Source: Gammaproteobacteria bacterium (GTDB taxonomy: Bacteria > Pseudomonadota > Gammaproteobacteria > Enterobacterales > Psychrobiaceae). Taken from it: a DNA stretch of 64,000 nucleotides. Position numbers and translations under genes: made by a program. This document shows, in pieces, positions 8,174-16,504 of this stretch (the stretch's first letter is position 1; every line of letters starts with the position of its first letter). A model generated the notes under the pieces. The model saw only the letters and a list, made by a program, of their open reading frames with translations. It searched no databases and was not told where the DNA came from. The DNA is taken from positions 84,017 through 148,016 of the forward strand of contig JABSRT010000012.1 in NCBI GenBank assembly GCA_013214945.1. Direction: 5' to 3'.

Positions 8174-10480
8174 ATGATCGACAATTTAAACAGCATATTA
8201 ATGCCGCTCAGTGCAAATAGTAAATTGTCTGGTTCGAGTGAACAAGCGGCAATTTTTGCCGCTTTAGATAACCCGTCACTTGAATCTGGGCGTCTGGGGG
8301 ATGTAATGAACAATACTCCAACTAAAATAAAATTTAATCAAATGCTACAGCATAAGCTGACATCGCTTACGAGCGAGCCTGGCAATGATTCAATGAAAAC
8401 GAAAAATAATGATGTGGTCGATGAACAAGATATTGCCAACATTGTTAACGAAATATACGAGCAACTAAAGCAACTAAAATCAAATACGGTAAAGCAAGCT
8501 GCAGAAGATCCACAAGGCGATAATTTTTCTTTGGCCGAACTTGCGAAACAATTGCGCGCCATGGTTACTAACGAATCGTCACTTGGTAATGACCGTGAAC
8601 TTGAACGTGATGTTGAAGGTGATGTTGAACGTGATGTTGAACGTGATGTTGAAGGTAATGTTGAACGTGATGTTGAAGGTAATGTTGAGCGTGATGTTGA
8701 ACGTGATGTTGAACGTGAAGTTGAAGTTGAAAGCGGAGCTGATGTTGCTAATAGCAATAAAGAAAATTGGCAACGTATCCTAGCTGAAGTTGATGAACAG
8801 GCTATGGCTGTCATTTCAACAAGCTTAGACGACCTGTTGGCTCAAGACAGCAGTGAGCAGACGGTTAATCAGAGCGACTCATCACAGCAAGCGCGTTTTG
8901 TTGAGCCTGACAAAAACCAACAATTGGCCAATAAGCTCGCCCAAGCGACGCCAACTCAGCTCGAACAGTTAGCAAAACTGAGCGGAATAAGTGTCGAGCA
9001 ACTAAACAAACTCGCCCTTAAAGAGCAGGTTCGAACGGTAATCACAGAGCTTAATTCATCAGCTGTGATAGCTCAGGAAGAATCAATCGATAGCTTACCG
9101 ATTGGCCAATTAATAACTAAGTTAGAACAGATGATTAAACCACTGGCTAACAATCAACAAATAACAGCTGAGCTTGGGCGAATAAAACAAGCCATCGAAG
9201 CACAAGTTATGCCAGAGCAAACGATGGTCGAACAAGAGTTGGCCGAACAAGATTTGGCCGCGGCAACGAGTGACATTGAGCAAGCTATTCAGCAGCGCGT
9301 TAATCAGCCAATTAGCGAGTTAATTAATCAAGTCGCTCAGTCAGACTTATCGAAGTCAGATTTATTGAACGATAAGCCCGGTGACTCTAAGGAAATTATC
9401 CAGCAGATTAAATCATTGGTAGACAAATTACCGCTTACTACTCAACAACAACTCAAAGCGGCACTCAATGATAGTACGGTCAATGCTAGTGCGATTAATG
9501 ATAGTACGGTACATGATAGTGAGACCAATGTTACGTCGGTGTCCAAGTCAGAACAAGCAACGGCGAACGCCCAAAGTGCTGAACTAGCAGGGCGTGATCT
9601 GGCCTCAATCAGTGCCGCTGTCACTATTGCCCTTGAAGAAAGTCGTTCACGCAGTGCATTAAGAGAACAAACCAATACCAGCAGTAGCGCTGCCGCGTTA
9701 TCGAATATGTCAGCGGCGGCAATGGTTACCAATCAAGTGAACTTAGACGCCAAGAAACAAGGACTCGATCAACAAGAACTTAATCAACAAGACAATCACG
9801 ATAACGTTGAATTCGACGAGCAACCCCCAGAGTTTACACTGCCTCAAGAAGACGAATTAGCCGTAAAACCTCAGGGCAATGAAAGTATTGAGCGTTTATT
9901 AAAACAATTTGAAGCACGACCCGCAACGAGTTCGAATGTTGCTGCTAGTGCCGCTGAGCTTGCGAGCACCGCAGCTCAAGAATTAGATTCGGAGAAAACA
10001 CAGGCGTTGGCGCAGAAAGAGCCGACAACGGCTCAAAAGTTAGCGGCTGAACACCTGGTGACTAAATTACCATTAGGCCAAGATGCGCAAGCAGCGCGGG
10101 TACTTAAAGAACAATTGAGTATGATGGTGAAAGGGGATGTGCAGCAAGCAATCATCCAGTTAGATCCAGAAGAGCTTGGCGGTATGTCAATCAGACTGCA
10201 ACTGCAAAATGATCAAATGAGCGTGCAATTTCAAGTACAAAATGCCCAAGCTAAAGAAATGCTCGAAAATGCAATGAGCAAGCTCAAAGAAATGTTAGAA
10301 GAACAGGGCATTGCCTTAACCGACAGTGATGTTGAACATAAAGACAGCTCTGAACAACAAGAGCAACAAACAAACCAACAGCGAGCAACTGGCCAAGAAC
10401 ACGAGTTTGAAAGCGATCAAGACGTTGTCGTATTAACCTTGAACAAACAATCGGCTGATGGCATTGATTATTATGCTTAA
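8174..10480 (+). CDS. fliK: FliK, hook-length control protein, with a 12-bp minisatellite
   Basis: FliK measures the growing hook and switches export to filament substrates. At 768 residues it is about twice the length of enteric FliK. The long Gln/Glu/Ser-rich N-terminal ruler region is low in complexity. The C-terminal Flg_hook domain lies at about residues 640-720, with the recognisable IIQLDPEELGGMSIRLQ. Residues 145-184 are ten tandem tetrapeptides (RDVE, GDVE, GNVE, REVE) coded by a 12-bp repeat at 8606-8725. GGAG at 8163 supports the ATG at 8174. Identity rests on the C-terminal domain and position; the ruler part is too variable to compare. Confidence 0.93.
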   Translation: MIDNLNSILMPLSANSKLSGSSEQAAIFAALDNPSLESGRLGDVMNNTPTKIKFNQMLQHKLTSLTSEPGNDSMKTKNNDVVDEQDIANIVNEIYEQLKQLKSNTVKQAAEDPQGDNFSLAELAKQLRAMVTNESSLGNDRELERDVEGDVERDVERDVEGNVERDVEGNVERDVERDVEREVEVESGADVANSNKENWQRILAEVDEQAMAVISTSLDDLLAQDSSEQTVNQSDSSQQARFVEPDKNQQLANKLAQATPTQLEQLAKLSGISVEQLNKLALKEQVRTVITELNSSAVIAQEESIDSLPIGQLITKLEQMIKPLANNQQITAELGRIKQAIEAQVMPEQTMVEQELAEQDLAAATSDIEQAIQQRVNQPISELINQVAQSDLSKSDLLNDKPGDSKEIIQQIKSLVDKLPLTTQQQLKAALNDSTVNASAINDSTVHDSETNVTSVSKSEQATANAQSAELAGRDLASISAAVTIALEESRSRSALREQTNTSSSAAALSNMSAAAMVTNQVNLDAKKQGLDQQELNQQDNHDNVEFDEQPPEFTLPQEDELAVKPQGNESIERLLKQFEARPATSSNVAASAAELASTAAQELDSEKTQALAQKEPTTAQKLAAEHLVTKLPLGQDAQAARVLKEQLSMMVKGDVQQAIIQLDPEELGGMSIRLQLQNDQMSVQFQVQNAQAKEMLENAMSKLKEMLEEQGIALTDSDVEHKDSSEQQEQQTNQQRATGQEHEFESDQDVVVLTLNKQSADGIDYYA
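8606..8725 (+). repeat. 12-bp tandem repeat (10 units) inside fliK
   Basis: Ten head-to-tail 12-base units of the form CGTGATGTTGAA, with GGTGATGTTGAA, GGTAATGTTGAA and CGTGAAGTTGAA variants. Each encodes one charged tetrapeptide, so gain or loss of a unit keeps the reading frame. It creates long spurious frames on both strands that should not be annotated as genes. Confidence 0.97.
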
Positions 10481-10661
10481 ATAGATAAGCTCGTATGAAC
10501 AGTTGATATTTTATGTTACTTTTGAGCCTTTATATTTAACGTTGGCAATTTTACGCTGATAATATCAAAGCATATTATTTAAATGGTTGTCACTTCGTTA
10601 GAAATTTTATATTACTGAGCTGATTGCCAATGAGGCAAGGCTTAGCTAAAGGAATAATGTT

Positions 10662-11198
10662 ATGGCTGATGATGCAGTTGAGAATGAAGAAAGTAGCGGC
10701 GGTGGTAAGAAAAAACTCATTATTATTATTATCGTTGCCTTGATTGTTTTAGGTGGCGGCGGTGCGGCAGCTTTCTTTATGCTTGGTGGTGAAGAAGAGC
10801 CAACTATTGATGGTCAAGAACTGGTTGAAGGCGAAGAAGTAGCCCAAGAGGAAGAAGAGCCAGAAGAAGCTGAAATTGGCGATGCTTTTTACGTTGGCAT
10901 GCCGCGACCATTTGTGTTTAACGTCTCAGGTTACGGGCGCGATCGATTAGTACAAATAAAAGTTCAGTTGTTAGTACGAGGTGCTGATAACGATACTGCT
11001 GCACGTAAGCATATTCCGCTGATTGAAGATGTGATGTTAACCATTTTTAGTAGCTCAAATGCCGAAAAACTCGCGACCAGCACTGGTAAAGATGAGTTAC
11101 GAATCAATGCTCAAGAAGCTGTCCAAAAAGCGCTTGAACCCGTGGTTGGAAACCCCGTGGTTGATAAAGTGCTTTTTGTCGGTTTTGTAATGCAGTAG
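10662..11198 (+). CDS. fliL: FliL, flagellar stator-supporting membrane protein
   Basis: FliL is an inner-membrane protein that rings the stator units and supports torque. The 178 residues show a short cytoplasmic start (KKK), one membrane segment (about residues 22-42, including a glycine run and AAAFFML), an acidic linker and a periplasmic stomatin-like domain ending in VDKVLFVGFVMQ. It follows fliK after 181 bases, an unusually wide gap for this operon, in which no certain promoter was found. It is 9 bases before fliM. Confidence 0.93.
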   Translation: MADDAVENEESSGGGKKKLIIIIIVALIVLGGGGAAAFFMLGGEEEPTIDGQELVEGEEVAQEEEEPEEAEIGDAFYVGMPRPFVFNVSGYGRDRLVQIKVQLLVRGADNDTAARKHIPLIEDVMLTIFSSSNAEKLATSTGKDELRINAQEAVQKALEPVVGNPVVDKVLFVGFVMQ

Positions 11199-11207
11199 GA
11201 ATCAGTT

Positions 11208-12227
11208 GTGAATGATCTGCTAAGCCAAGATGAAATCGATGCGCTACTGCATGGCGTTGATGATGTAGATGACGATGATACTGGTGATGGCGGTGATGAG
11301 AATGCCGCCGAGTATGATTTTTCGTCGCAAGACCGAATTGTTCGTGGGCGCATGCCGACCCTTGAAATGGTTAATGAACGCTTTGCGCGCCACTTAAGGA
11401 TCAGTTTATTTAATTTGATGCGTCGGACAACGGAAGTATCGATTAACGGTGTGCAAATGCTCAAGTTTGGTGAATATATTCACACGCTATTTGTACCAAC
11501 GAGCCTTAACATGGTGCGTTTTAGACCCCTTAAAGGCACGGCGTTAATTACGCTAGAGGCACGTTTAGTGTTTATTCTAGTAGACAATTTCTTTGGTGGT
11601 GATGGCCGTTATCCGGCAAAAATCGAAGGCCGAGAATTTACCCCGACCGAACGTCGTATTATTCAATTGTTATTGAAAATAGTGTTTGAAGACTACATGG
11701 AAGCGTGGGCGCCGGTAATGGATGTTGAGTTTGAATTTTTAGACTCAGAAGTTAACCCCTCAATGGCAAATATTGTCAGCCCAACTGAAGTTATTGTCGT
11801 GTGTTCGTTCCATATTGAACTCGATGGTGGTGGCGGGGACTTCCATATTGCCTTACCTTATTCAATGTTGGAGCCGATTCGAGAATTGCTTGATGCCGGT
11901 GTTCAAAGTGATAAAGAAGATACCGATCAGCGTTGGAGCGCCGCGTTAAAAGATGAAATTATGGATGTCGAAGTTGAACTAGACGCCTCGTTGGGTGAAG
12001 CTGAGTTAACGTTACGCCAAATTATGGAAATGCGAGTGGGTGATATTATTCCATTTGAGATGCCTGATGATGTGTTAGTCCGGGTCGAAGATTTACCGTC
12101 ATTTCGTGGCAAGCTTGGTCAAGTAAATGATAATATTGGAATAAAAGTTACCTCAGTGATCCCGCGTCCGGAAAGCCAAAAGTCTGAATTTCAGTTATTA
12201 CAGCGTAAAATTAAGCCGGCGAATTAA
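11208..12227 (+). CDS. fliM: FliM, flagellar motor switch protein
   Basis: FliM is the C-ring protein that binds phosphorylated CheY and passes the switch signal to FliG. The 339 residues begin with the CheY-binding peptide LLSQDEIDALLHG, continue into the CheC-like middle domain (GGxG-type FFGGDGR), and end with a SpoA domain that pairs with FliN. It starts with GTG at 11208, preceded by a TAGGA ribosome site. An acidic Asp/Gly linker at about residues 16-32 follows the CheY-binding peptide. Confidence 0.97.
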   Translation: MNDLLSQDEIDALLHGVDDVDDDDTGDGGDENAAEYDFSSQDRIVRGRMPTLEMVNERFARHLRISLFNLMRRTTEVSINGVQMLKFGEYIHTLFVPTSLNMVRFRPLKGTALITLEARLVFILVDNFFGGDGRYPAKIEGREFTPTERRIIQLLLKIVFEDYMEAWAPVMDVEFEFLDSEVNPSMANIVSPTEVIVVCSFHIELDGGGGDFHIALPYSMLEPIRELLDAGVQSDKEDTDQRWSAALKDEIMDVEVELDASLGEAELTLRQIMEMRVGDIIPFEMPDDVLVRVEDLPSFRGKLGQVNDNIGIKVTSVIPRPESQKSEFQLLQRKIKPAN

Positions 12228-12248
12228 GCAGGCAAAGTGAGTTAACTT

Positions 12249-12632
12249 ATGAGTGATATGGATGATTGGGCTGATGCCCTAGCAGAACAAGAAGAATCGG
12301 AAGCACAGGCAAGCAAGGTTGAGCTTGAAAATCTAGAAGATGAGTCCACCGGAGGTTTAGCATCCTCTGGTGATGAAAAACTCGATGCGATACTCGATAT
12401 TCCTGTGACAATATCGATGGAAGTGGGGCGAGCCAACATTACGATCCGTAATTTGCTGCAACTAAATCAGGGCTCGGTGATTGAGCTAGATCGCGTTGCC
12501 GGTGAATCCTTAGATGTTTTGGTCAATGGGACTTTAATAGCCCATGGCGAAGTAGTTGTAGTTAACGATAAATTTGGTATTAGATTAACCGATGTTATTA
12601 GTCAAACAGAACGTATTAAAAAGTTACGTTAA
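12249..12632 (+). CDS. fliN: FliN, flagellar motor switch protein
   Basis: FliN completes the C ring and docks FliH. The 127 residues have an acidic N-terminal extension and a SpoA fold at about residues 50-127, with the conserved IPVTISMEVGRANITIRNLLQL broken as IPVTISMEVGR and the ending [17 protein letters not shown]. It is 21 bases after fliM. Its 3' end may overlap the fliO start depending on which fliO start is used. Confidence 0.95.
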   Translation: MSDMDDWADALAEQEESEAQASKVELENLEDESTGGLASSGDEKLDAILDIPVTISMEVGRANITIRNLLQLNQGSVIELDRVAGESLDVLVNGTLIAHGEVVVVNDKFGIRLTDVISQTERIKKLR

Positions 12633-13020
12633 TCCTGTGATTATGATGGCGGCCGTAATGGCCGCCCCGGTCAACGCGAGCACTGGGCCCACGGCACCTG
12701 ATTATCTCAACATGCTGCTATCATTGTTGCTGGTTATAGGGCTTATTTTTACGTTAGCGATGTTAGCCAAACGTTTCAATATTGGGATGACGGGTCAAGG
12801 TGCGATTAAGCAAGTTGCAACATTGTCGGTTGGCGCTAAAGAACGATTAATTATCGTTGAAGTAGGCGACCAGCAATACTTAATTGGCGTGACCAGTCAA
12901 CAAGTTCAATTAATAGAAAAGCTGCCCCACAAAGTCGAGGCGGCCTCGGTGATGGGCGATGGTATTGCATCAGCACGTATTGATAGCTTATTTAATCGGA
13001 TAAAAAAAGGAAATTCATGA
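12592..13020 (+). CDS. fliO: FliO, flagellar export gate assembly protein
   Basis: FliO helps assemble the FliP ring of the export gate. The product is up to 142 residues. It has a signal-like N terminus, a single membrane segment ([20 protein letters not shown]) and a cytoplasmic FliO domain with [24 protein letters not shown]. The start is uncertain: ATG 12592 overlaps fliN by 41 bases but gives a basic N terminus suited to a signal peptide, while GTG 12637 and ATG 12643 avoid overlap but lack a good ribosome site. The end overlaps fliP by 4 bases. Confidence 0.85.
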   Translation: MLLVKQNVLKSYVNPVIMMAAVMAAPVNASTGPTAPDYLNMLLSLLLVIGLIFTLAMLAKRFNIGMTGQGAIKQVATLSVGAKERLIIVEVGDQQYLIGVTSQQVQLIEKLPHKVEAASVMGDGIASARIDSLFNRIKKGNS

Positions 13021-13763
13021 TTAGGCTGTTTTTGATATTGCTCGCGTGCTTGATTGTACCAACGGGACTGGTCCATGCCGCTGGTATACCTGCTGTTACG
13101 GTATTGCCAGGTCCTGACGGTGGGCAAGAGTACACCATAACATTGCAAGTCTTAGCGCTGATGACCGCGCTGAGTTTTATTCCTGCGATCTTAATTATGA
13201 TGACTTCATTCACCCGGATTGTGATCGTACTCTCTATTTTACGCCAAGCGATGGGGTTGCAACAGGCACCATCGAATCAGATTATCATTGGTTTATCACT
13301 GTTTATGACGTTATTTATCATGACGCCAGTGCTTGAACGAATTAATGAAAATGCGCTTCAACCCTATTTAAATGAAGAAATCACGACCATGGCTGCTTTT
13401 GAACAGGCGCAAATACCGATCCGTGAGTTTATGCTGGCGCAGACTAGAGATAAGGACATTGCAACTTTCCTTGAAATTTCTGGTCGCCAAGATATCGAAA
13501 GTGCCGAACAAACCCCAATGACTATTTTAATTCCGGCATTTATCACCAGTGAATTAAAAACCGCATTTCAAATTGGTTTTATGTTATTCATTCCTTTTTT
13601 AGTGCTTGATTTGGTGGTTGCTAGTGTCTTGATGGCAATGGGCATGATGATGTTATCGCCGATGATCGTTTCATTACCCTTTAAACTGATGTTATTTGTG
13701 TTAGTCGATGGCTGGGCTTTAGTGATGGGTACCTTAGCCACTAGCTTTGGTTTAGGAGCCTGA
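13017..13763 (+). CDS. fliP: FliP, flagellar export gate protein
   Basis: FliP is the main ring-forming subunit of the FliPQR export channel. The 248 residues begin with a cleavable signal peptide ([21 protein letters not shown]), as is usual for FliP, then show the hallmark segment around [20 protein letters not shown] and a long hydrophobic C-terminal half with the met-rich [13 protein letters not shown]. The start overlaps fliO by 4 bases. Length is as expected. Confidence 0.97.
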   Translation: MIRLFLILLACLIVPTGLVHAAGIPAVTVLPGPDGGQEYTITLQVLALMTALSFIPAILIMMTSFTRIVIVLSILRQAMGLQQAPSNQIIIGLSLFMTLFIMTPVLERINENALQPYLNEEITTMAAFEQAQIPIREFMLAQTRDKDIATFLEISGRQDIESAEQTPMTILIPAFITSELKTAFQIGFMLFIPFLVLDLVVASVLMAMGMMMLSPMIVSLPFKLMLFVLVDGWALVMGTLATSFGLGA

Positions 13764-13818
13764 CTTGGCGTTGGCCATTGTTCTAAACCACTGCGCGTTT
13801 AACTAAAGAAGGTCTGGT

Positions 13819-14088
13819 ATGTCTCCTGAAGTCTTTGTTGGTATTTTTAGAGAAGCTTTATTTGTTGTGATGATTATTGTGGCTGCTATTGTGGTGCCCA
13901 GCCTACTGGTTGGTTTAATTGTCGCGGTATTTCAGGCCGCAACCTCAATTAACGAGCAAACATTGAGCTTTTTACCACGTTTGATGATGACACTAATGAC
14001 GCTGATTATTGGCGCGCATTGGTTTACTCAAACCTTAATGGATTTTATGATTGGACTAATCAATGAAATCCCGCGGGTTATTGGTTAA
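13819..14088 (+). CDS. fliQ: FliQ, flagellar export gate protein
   Basis: FliQ is a small two-helix membrane subunit of the FliPQR export gate. The 89 residues match the usual length and show two membrane segments flanking the conserved AVFQAATSINEQTLSFLPR turn. It is 55 bases after fliP, preceded by AAGAAGG, and 3 bases before fliR. Confidence 0.96.
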   Translation: MSPEVFVGIFREALFVVMIIVAAIVVPSLLVGLIVAVFQAATSINEQTLSFLPRLMMTLMTLIIGAHWFTQTLMDFMIGLINEIPRVIG

Positions 14089-14091
14089 CCA

Positions 14092-14877
14092 ATGGAACTT
14101 TATCAACATACCATGATGGCATGGCTGGCCAGTTATATTTGGCCGTATTGCCGGATCGCCGGCATGTTCATGGTGATGGTGGGCATTGGCAGTCGTAATA
14201 TGCCGATGCAAATCAGACTGGTTTATTCGGTCGCGGTGACCATTGCGGTAGTGCCTGCCTTGGGCCCAATGCCCGAGGTGCAATTGTTTTCGTTAGGCAG
14301 CTTTATTATTGTTGCTCAGCAGATATTGATTGGCATTGCTTTGGGTTTTGTCTCATTACTGGTGATGCAGTCGTTCGTATTAACGGGCCAAATCATTGGG
14401 ATGCAAACCAGTTTAGGTTTTGCCTCGATGGTTGATCCTGCTTCTGGGCAACAAGTACCGGTGGTTGGTCAATTTTTTCTTATCTTAGCAACCTTGATTT
14501 TTTTTACCGTAGACGGCCATTTGGCGATGATAAAGATGGTGATATTAAGTTTTGAAACCATGCCTATCGGATTTAATGGTCTATCAAGAGTTAGTTTAGA
14601 AAAGCTAGCACTGTGGGGCAGCTGGATGTTTACAGCCTCGTTAGCGATGTCAATGTCGGCGATTGTCGCTTTACTGTTAATTAATTTTTCCTTTGGTATT
14701 TTAACCCGTGCTGCTCCTCAACTAAATATCTTTGCGATCGGTTTTCCGGTCACCATGCTGGCCGGTTTAACGGTATTATGGTTAACACTTGAGTCGGTAA
14801 TGGCCCATTTTGATACTCAGTGGGTTAGGGCCTTGGGATTAATGTGTGAACTGATTGCAACTAAATGCGAGTTTTAA
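14092..14877 (+). CDS. fliR: FliR, flagellar export gate protein
   Basis: FliR is the third subunit of the FliPQR core and contacts FlhB. The 261-residue protein has about six hydrophobic segments and the family motif QTSLGFASMVDPASGQQVPVV split around MVDPASG. Its stop codon is immediately followed by the flhB ATG, so the two export-gate genes are probably translationally coupled; in some bacteria they are fused. Confidence 0.96.
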   Translation: MELYQHTMMAWLASYIWPYCRIAGMFMVMVGIGSRNMPMQIRLVYSVAVTIAVVPALGPMPEVQLFSLGSFIIVAQQILIGIALGFVSLLVMQSFVLTGQIIGMQTSLGFASMVDPASGQQVPVVGQFFLILATLIFFTVDGHLAMIKMVILSFETMPIGFNGLSRVSLEKLALWGSWMFTASLAMSMSAIVALLLINFSFGILTRAAPQLNIFAIGFPVTMLAGLTVLWLTLESVMAHFDTQWVRALGLMCELIATKCEF

Positions 14878-16008
14878 ATGGCTGAAGAAACTGGGCAGGA
14901 AAAAACAGAACAAGCGACGCCCAAGCGATTAGCTGACTCGCGAAAAAAAGGCCAAGTTCCACGCTCTAAAGATCTAGCGACAGCGGCGGTACTGATAGCG
15001 TCGGCCGTTGGTATGTATATTTTTGGCACTGCAATCGCCAAATCGTTATTTGATGTCATGCATCAATTGCTCAGTCTTAAACGCGAGCAGGCCTTCGATA
15101 CTTCTCAATTTGGTTTAATGTGGGCGCAAGTAATGCGGACCATCGCTTGGCCATTAATGGGGTTTATATGCACGGTATTTGTCGCAGCTTTTATCGGTAG
15201 TGTCGCGTTAGGAGGCATTACGTTTAGTGTCGACGCCGCCAGCCCAAAATTGTCTAAAATGAGTATACCCAAAGGATTAAAGCGCATGTTTGGGGTTCAA
15301 GCTTTAGTCGAACTCACTAAAGCTATCGCCAAATTTGGGGTTATCGCAACGCTAGCCTGGGCCTTACTAAGCCATTATTTCCCGTTAATTTTGAAACTGA
15401 GCCAAACCGCTTTTCCATTGAATGTACTGGGGGCTTTGGATATTTTGTTGTGGATGTTTATTTTACTGTGCTGCTCGTTATTGCTGATTGCACTGGTTGA
15501 TGCCCCGTATCAAATTTGGAAACACAATAACGAATTAAAAATGACACTGCAGGAAGTTAAAGACGAATATAAAAACACCGAAGGTAAACCAGAAGTAAAA
15601 GGCCGTCAGCGCCAAATTCAACGTGAAATATCGCAGCGGCGAATGCTGCAGGATATCCCGACCGCAGATGTGATTGTGACTAACCCTACCCATTTTTCAG
15701 TTGCACTTAAGTACGACCAAAATGGTAACAGGGCGCCGACAGTGGTCGCTAAAGGTGCTGATCATATGGCGTTTAAAATTCGAGATATTGCACGCGAACA
15801 CAACATTACTATTGTGGCTACTCCTGCATTAGCGCGGGCAATTTATCATACCACTGAGATCGAAGAACAAATTCCCGACGGTTTGTTTGGAGCGGTCGCC
15901 CAAATACTGGCTTACGTTTACCAACTTGAGCAATTTAAAAAACGCCGCGGCGGCAGGCCAACGTCCTTACCCCGAGAATTTGATATTCCTGACGATTTAA
16001 AGCATTAA
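14878..16008 (+). CDS. flhB: FlhB, export specificity switch protein
   Basis: FlhB closes the export gate and switches substrate class after signalling from FliK. The 376 residues have a basic N terminus (EKTEQATPKRLADSRKKGQV), four membrane segments, and a cytoplasmic domain with the self-cleavage sequence N269-P270-T271-H272, at exactly the residue number known for Salmonella. All cleavage residues are intact. It starts directly at the fliR stop and ends the fliK-flhB transcription unit. Confidence 0.97.
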   Translation: MAEETGQEKTEQATPKRLADSRKKGQVPRSKDLATAAVLIASAVGMYIFGTAIAKSLFDVMHQLLSLKREQAFDTSQFGLMWAQVMRTIAWPLMGFICTVFVAAFIGSVALGGITFSVDAASPKLSKMSIPKGLKRMFGVQALVELTKAIAKFGVIATLAWALLSHYFPLILKLSQTAFPLNVLGALDILLWMFILLCCSLLLIALVDAPYQIWKHNNELKMTLQEVKDEYKNTEGKPEVKGRQRQIQREISQRRMLQDIPTADVIVTNPTHFSVALKYDQNGNRAPTVVAKGADHMAFKIRDIAREHNITIVATPALARAIYHTTEIEEQIPDGLFGAVAQILAYVYQLEQFKKRRGGRPTSLPREFDIPDDLKH

Positions 16009-16080
16009 TACGACCGAGATTTTGTCAAAGTATGGGCTTAATACCAGTCCCATTAATTAAGTGACCGTCTGTGCTTGATA

Positions 16081-16291
16081 AACCCCATTAATCCTTCGTT
16101 GTTTTCATTCCTAATTACTCGCTATTACGCCGGAAGTTGCTCCTCGATAATTGCTCCTACATTATTCTAATTACGCGCGTCCATGCGCTTATGGATGCCC
16201 TAATGTCGACATCAGAGTCGAAATAAATCGAGCACTTTGTCTAAATTAATTTTCTCCACGCACGACAAGGCCATAAATATAATGTAATTGG
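16081..16291. repeat. Diverged intergenic repeat, copy A (upstream of flhA)
   Basis: Two blocks in this stretch match blocks at 60943-61050 in the same order and orientation. The first, from 16081, shares ATTAATCC and TCGTTG; the second, from 16239, shares GTCTAAATTAA and CATAAAT. By eye, each block is about 75-80% identical. Copy A carries about 110 extra bases between the blocks, including a short inverted repeat (TCGAC-ATCAGA-GTCGA at 16205-16220). No frame of useful length is present. It lies in the 496-base gap between flhB and flhA. Confidence 0.6.
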
Positions 16292-16419
16292 CTTACCAGT
16301 TGTTACAGCTTGTTATCACAATGGTGACCTGACATTTTAATGACACAACTCAGTTTGTAATAATAATTGATAGTTCGTTGTTATTTGTGAGGTTATTCTA
16401 GCTATTTTAAGGTAAAATA

Positions 16420-16436
16420 TTGGTCCGATATTTGCT
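16420..16436 (+). promoter_or_regulatory. Sigma-54 promoter of the flhA operon
   Basis: TGGTCCGATATTTGCT (16421-16436) fits the sigma-54 consensus with a perfect TTGCT -12 element and 10 bases between GG and GC; the -24 element is TGGTC rather than TGGCA. Transcription would begin near 16448. This rules out the upstream ATG at 16439 as the flhA start. Confidence 0.75.
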
Positions 16437-16504
16437 TAATGATGGTACTAAGATTTAAGCAATATAACTTTCTCATAACAGGTGCTGTCAGGTATAATTT
16501 TTTG

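Noticed and set aside
8606..8725. Possible CRISPR-like or regulatory repeat array
   Set aside because: Units are 12 bases with no spacers and lie wholly inside a coding frame.
8338..8814. Long minus-strand and alternate-frame open reading frames over fliK (Ser/Thr/Arg and Asn/Ile/Thr/Phe repeats)
   Set aside because: They are shadows of the 12-bp repeat; a period divisible by three keeps all frames open. FliK is the supported product.
10541..10556. Sigma-54-like sequence TTGGCAATTTTACGCT before fliL
   Set aside because: GG and GC are 9, not 10, bases apart and the -12 element lacks TTGC; this spacing is usually inactive.
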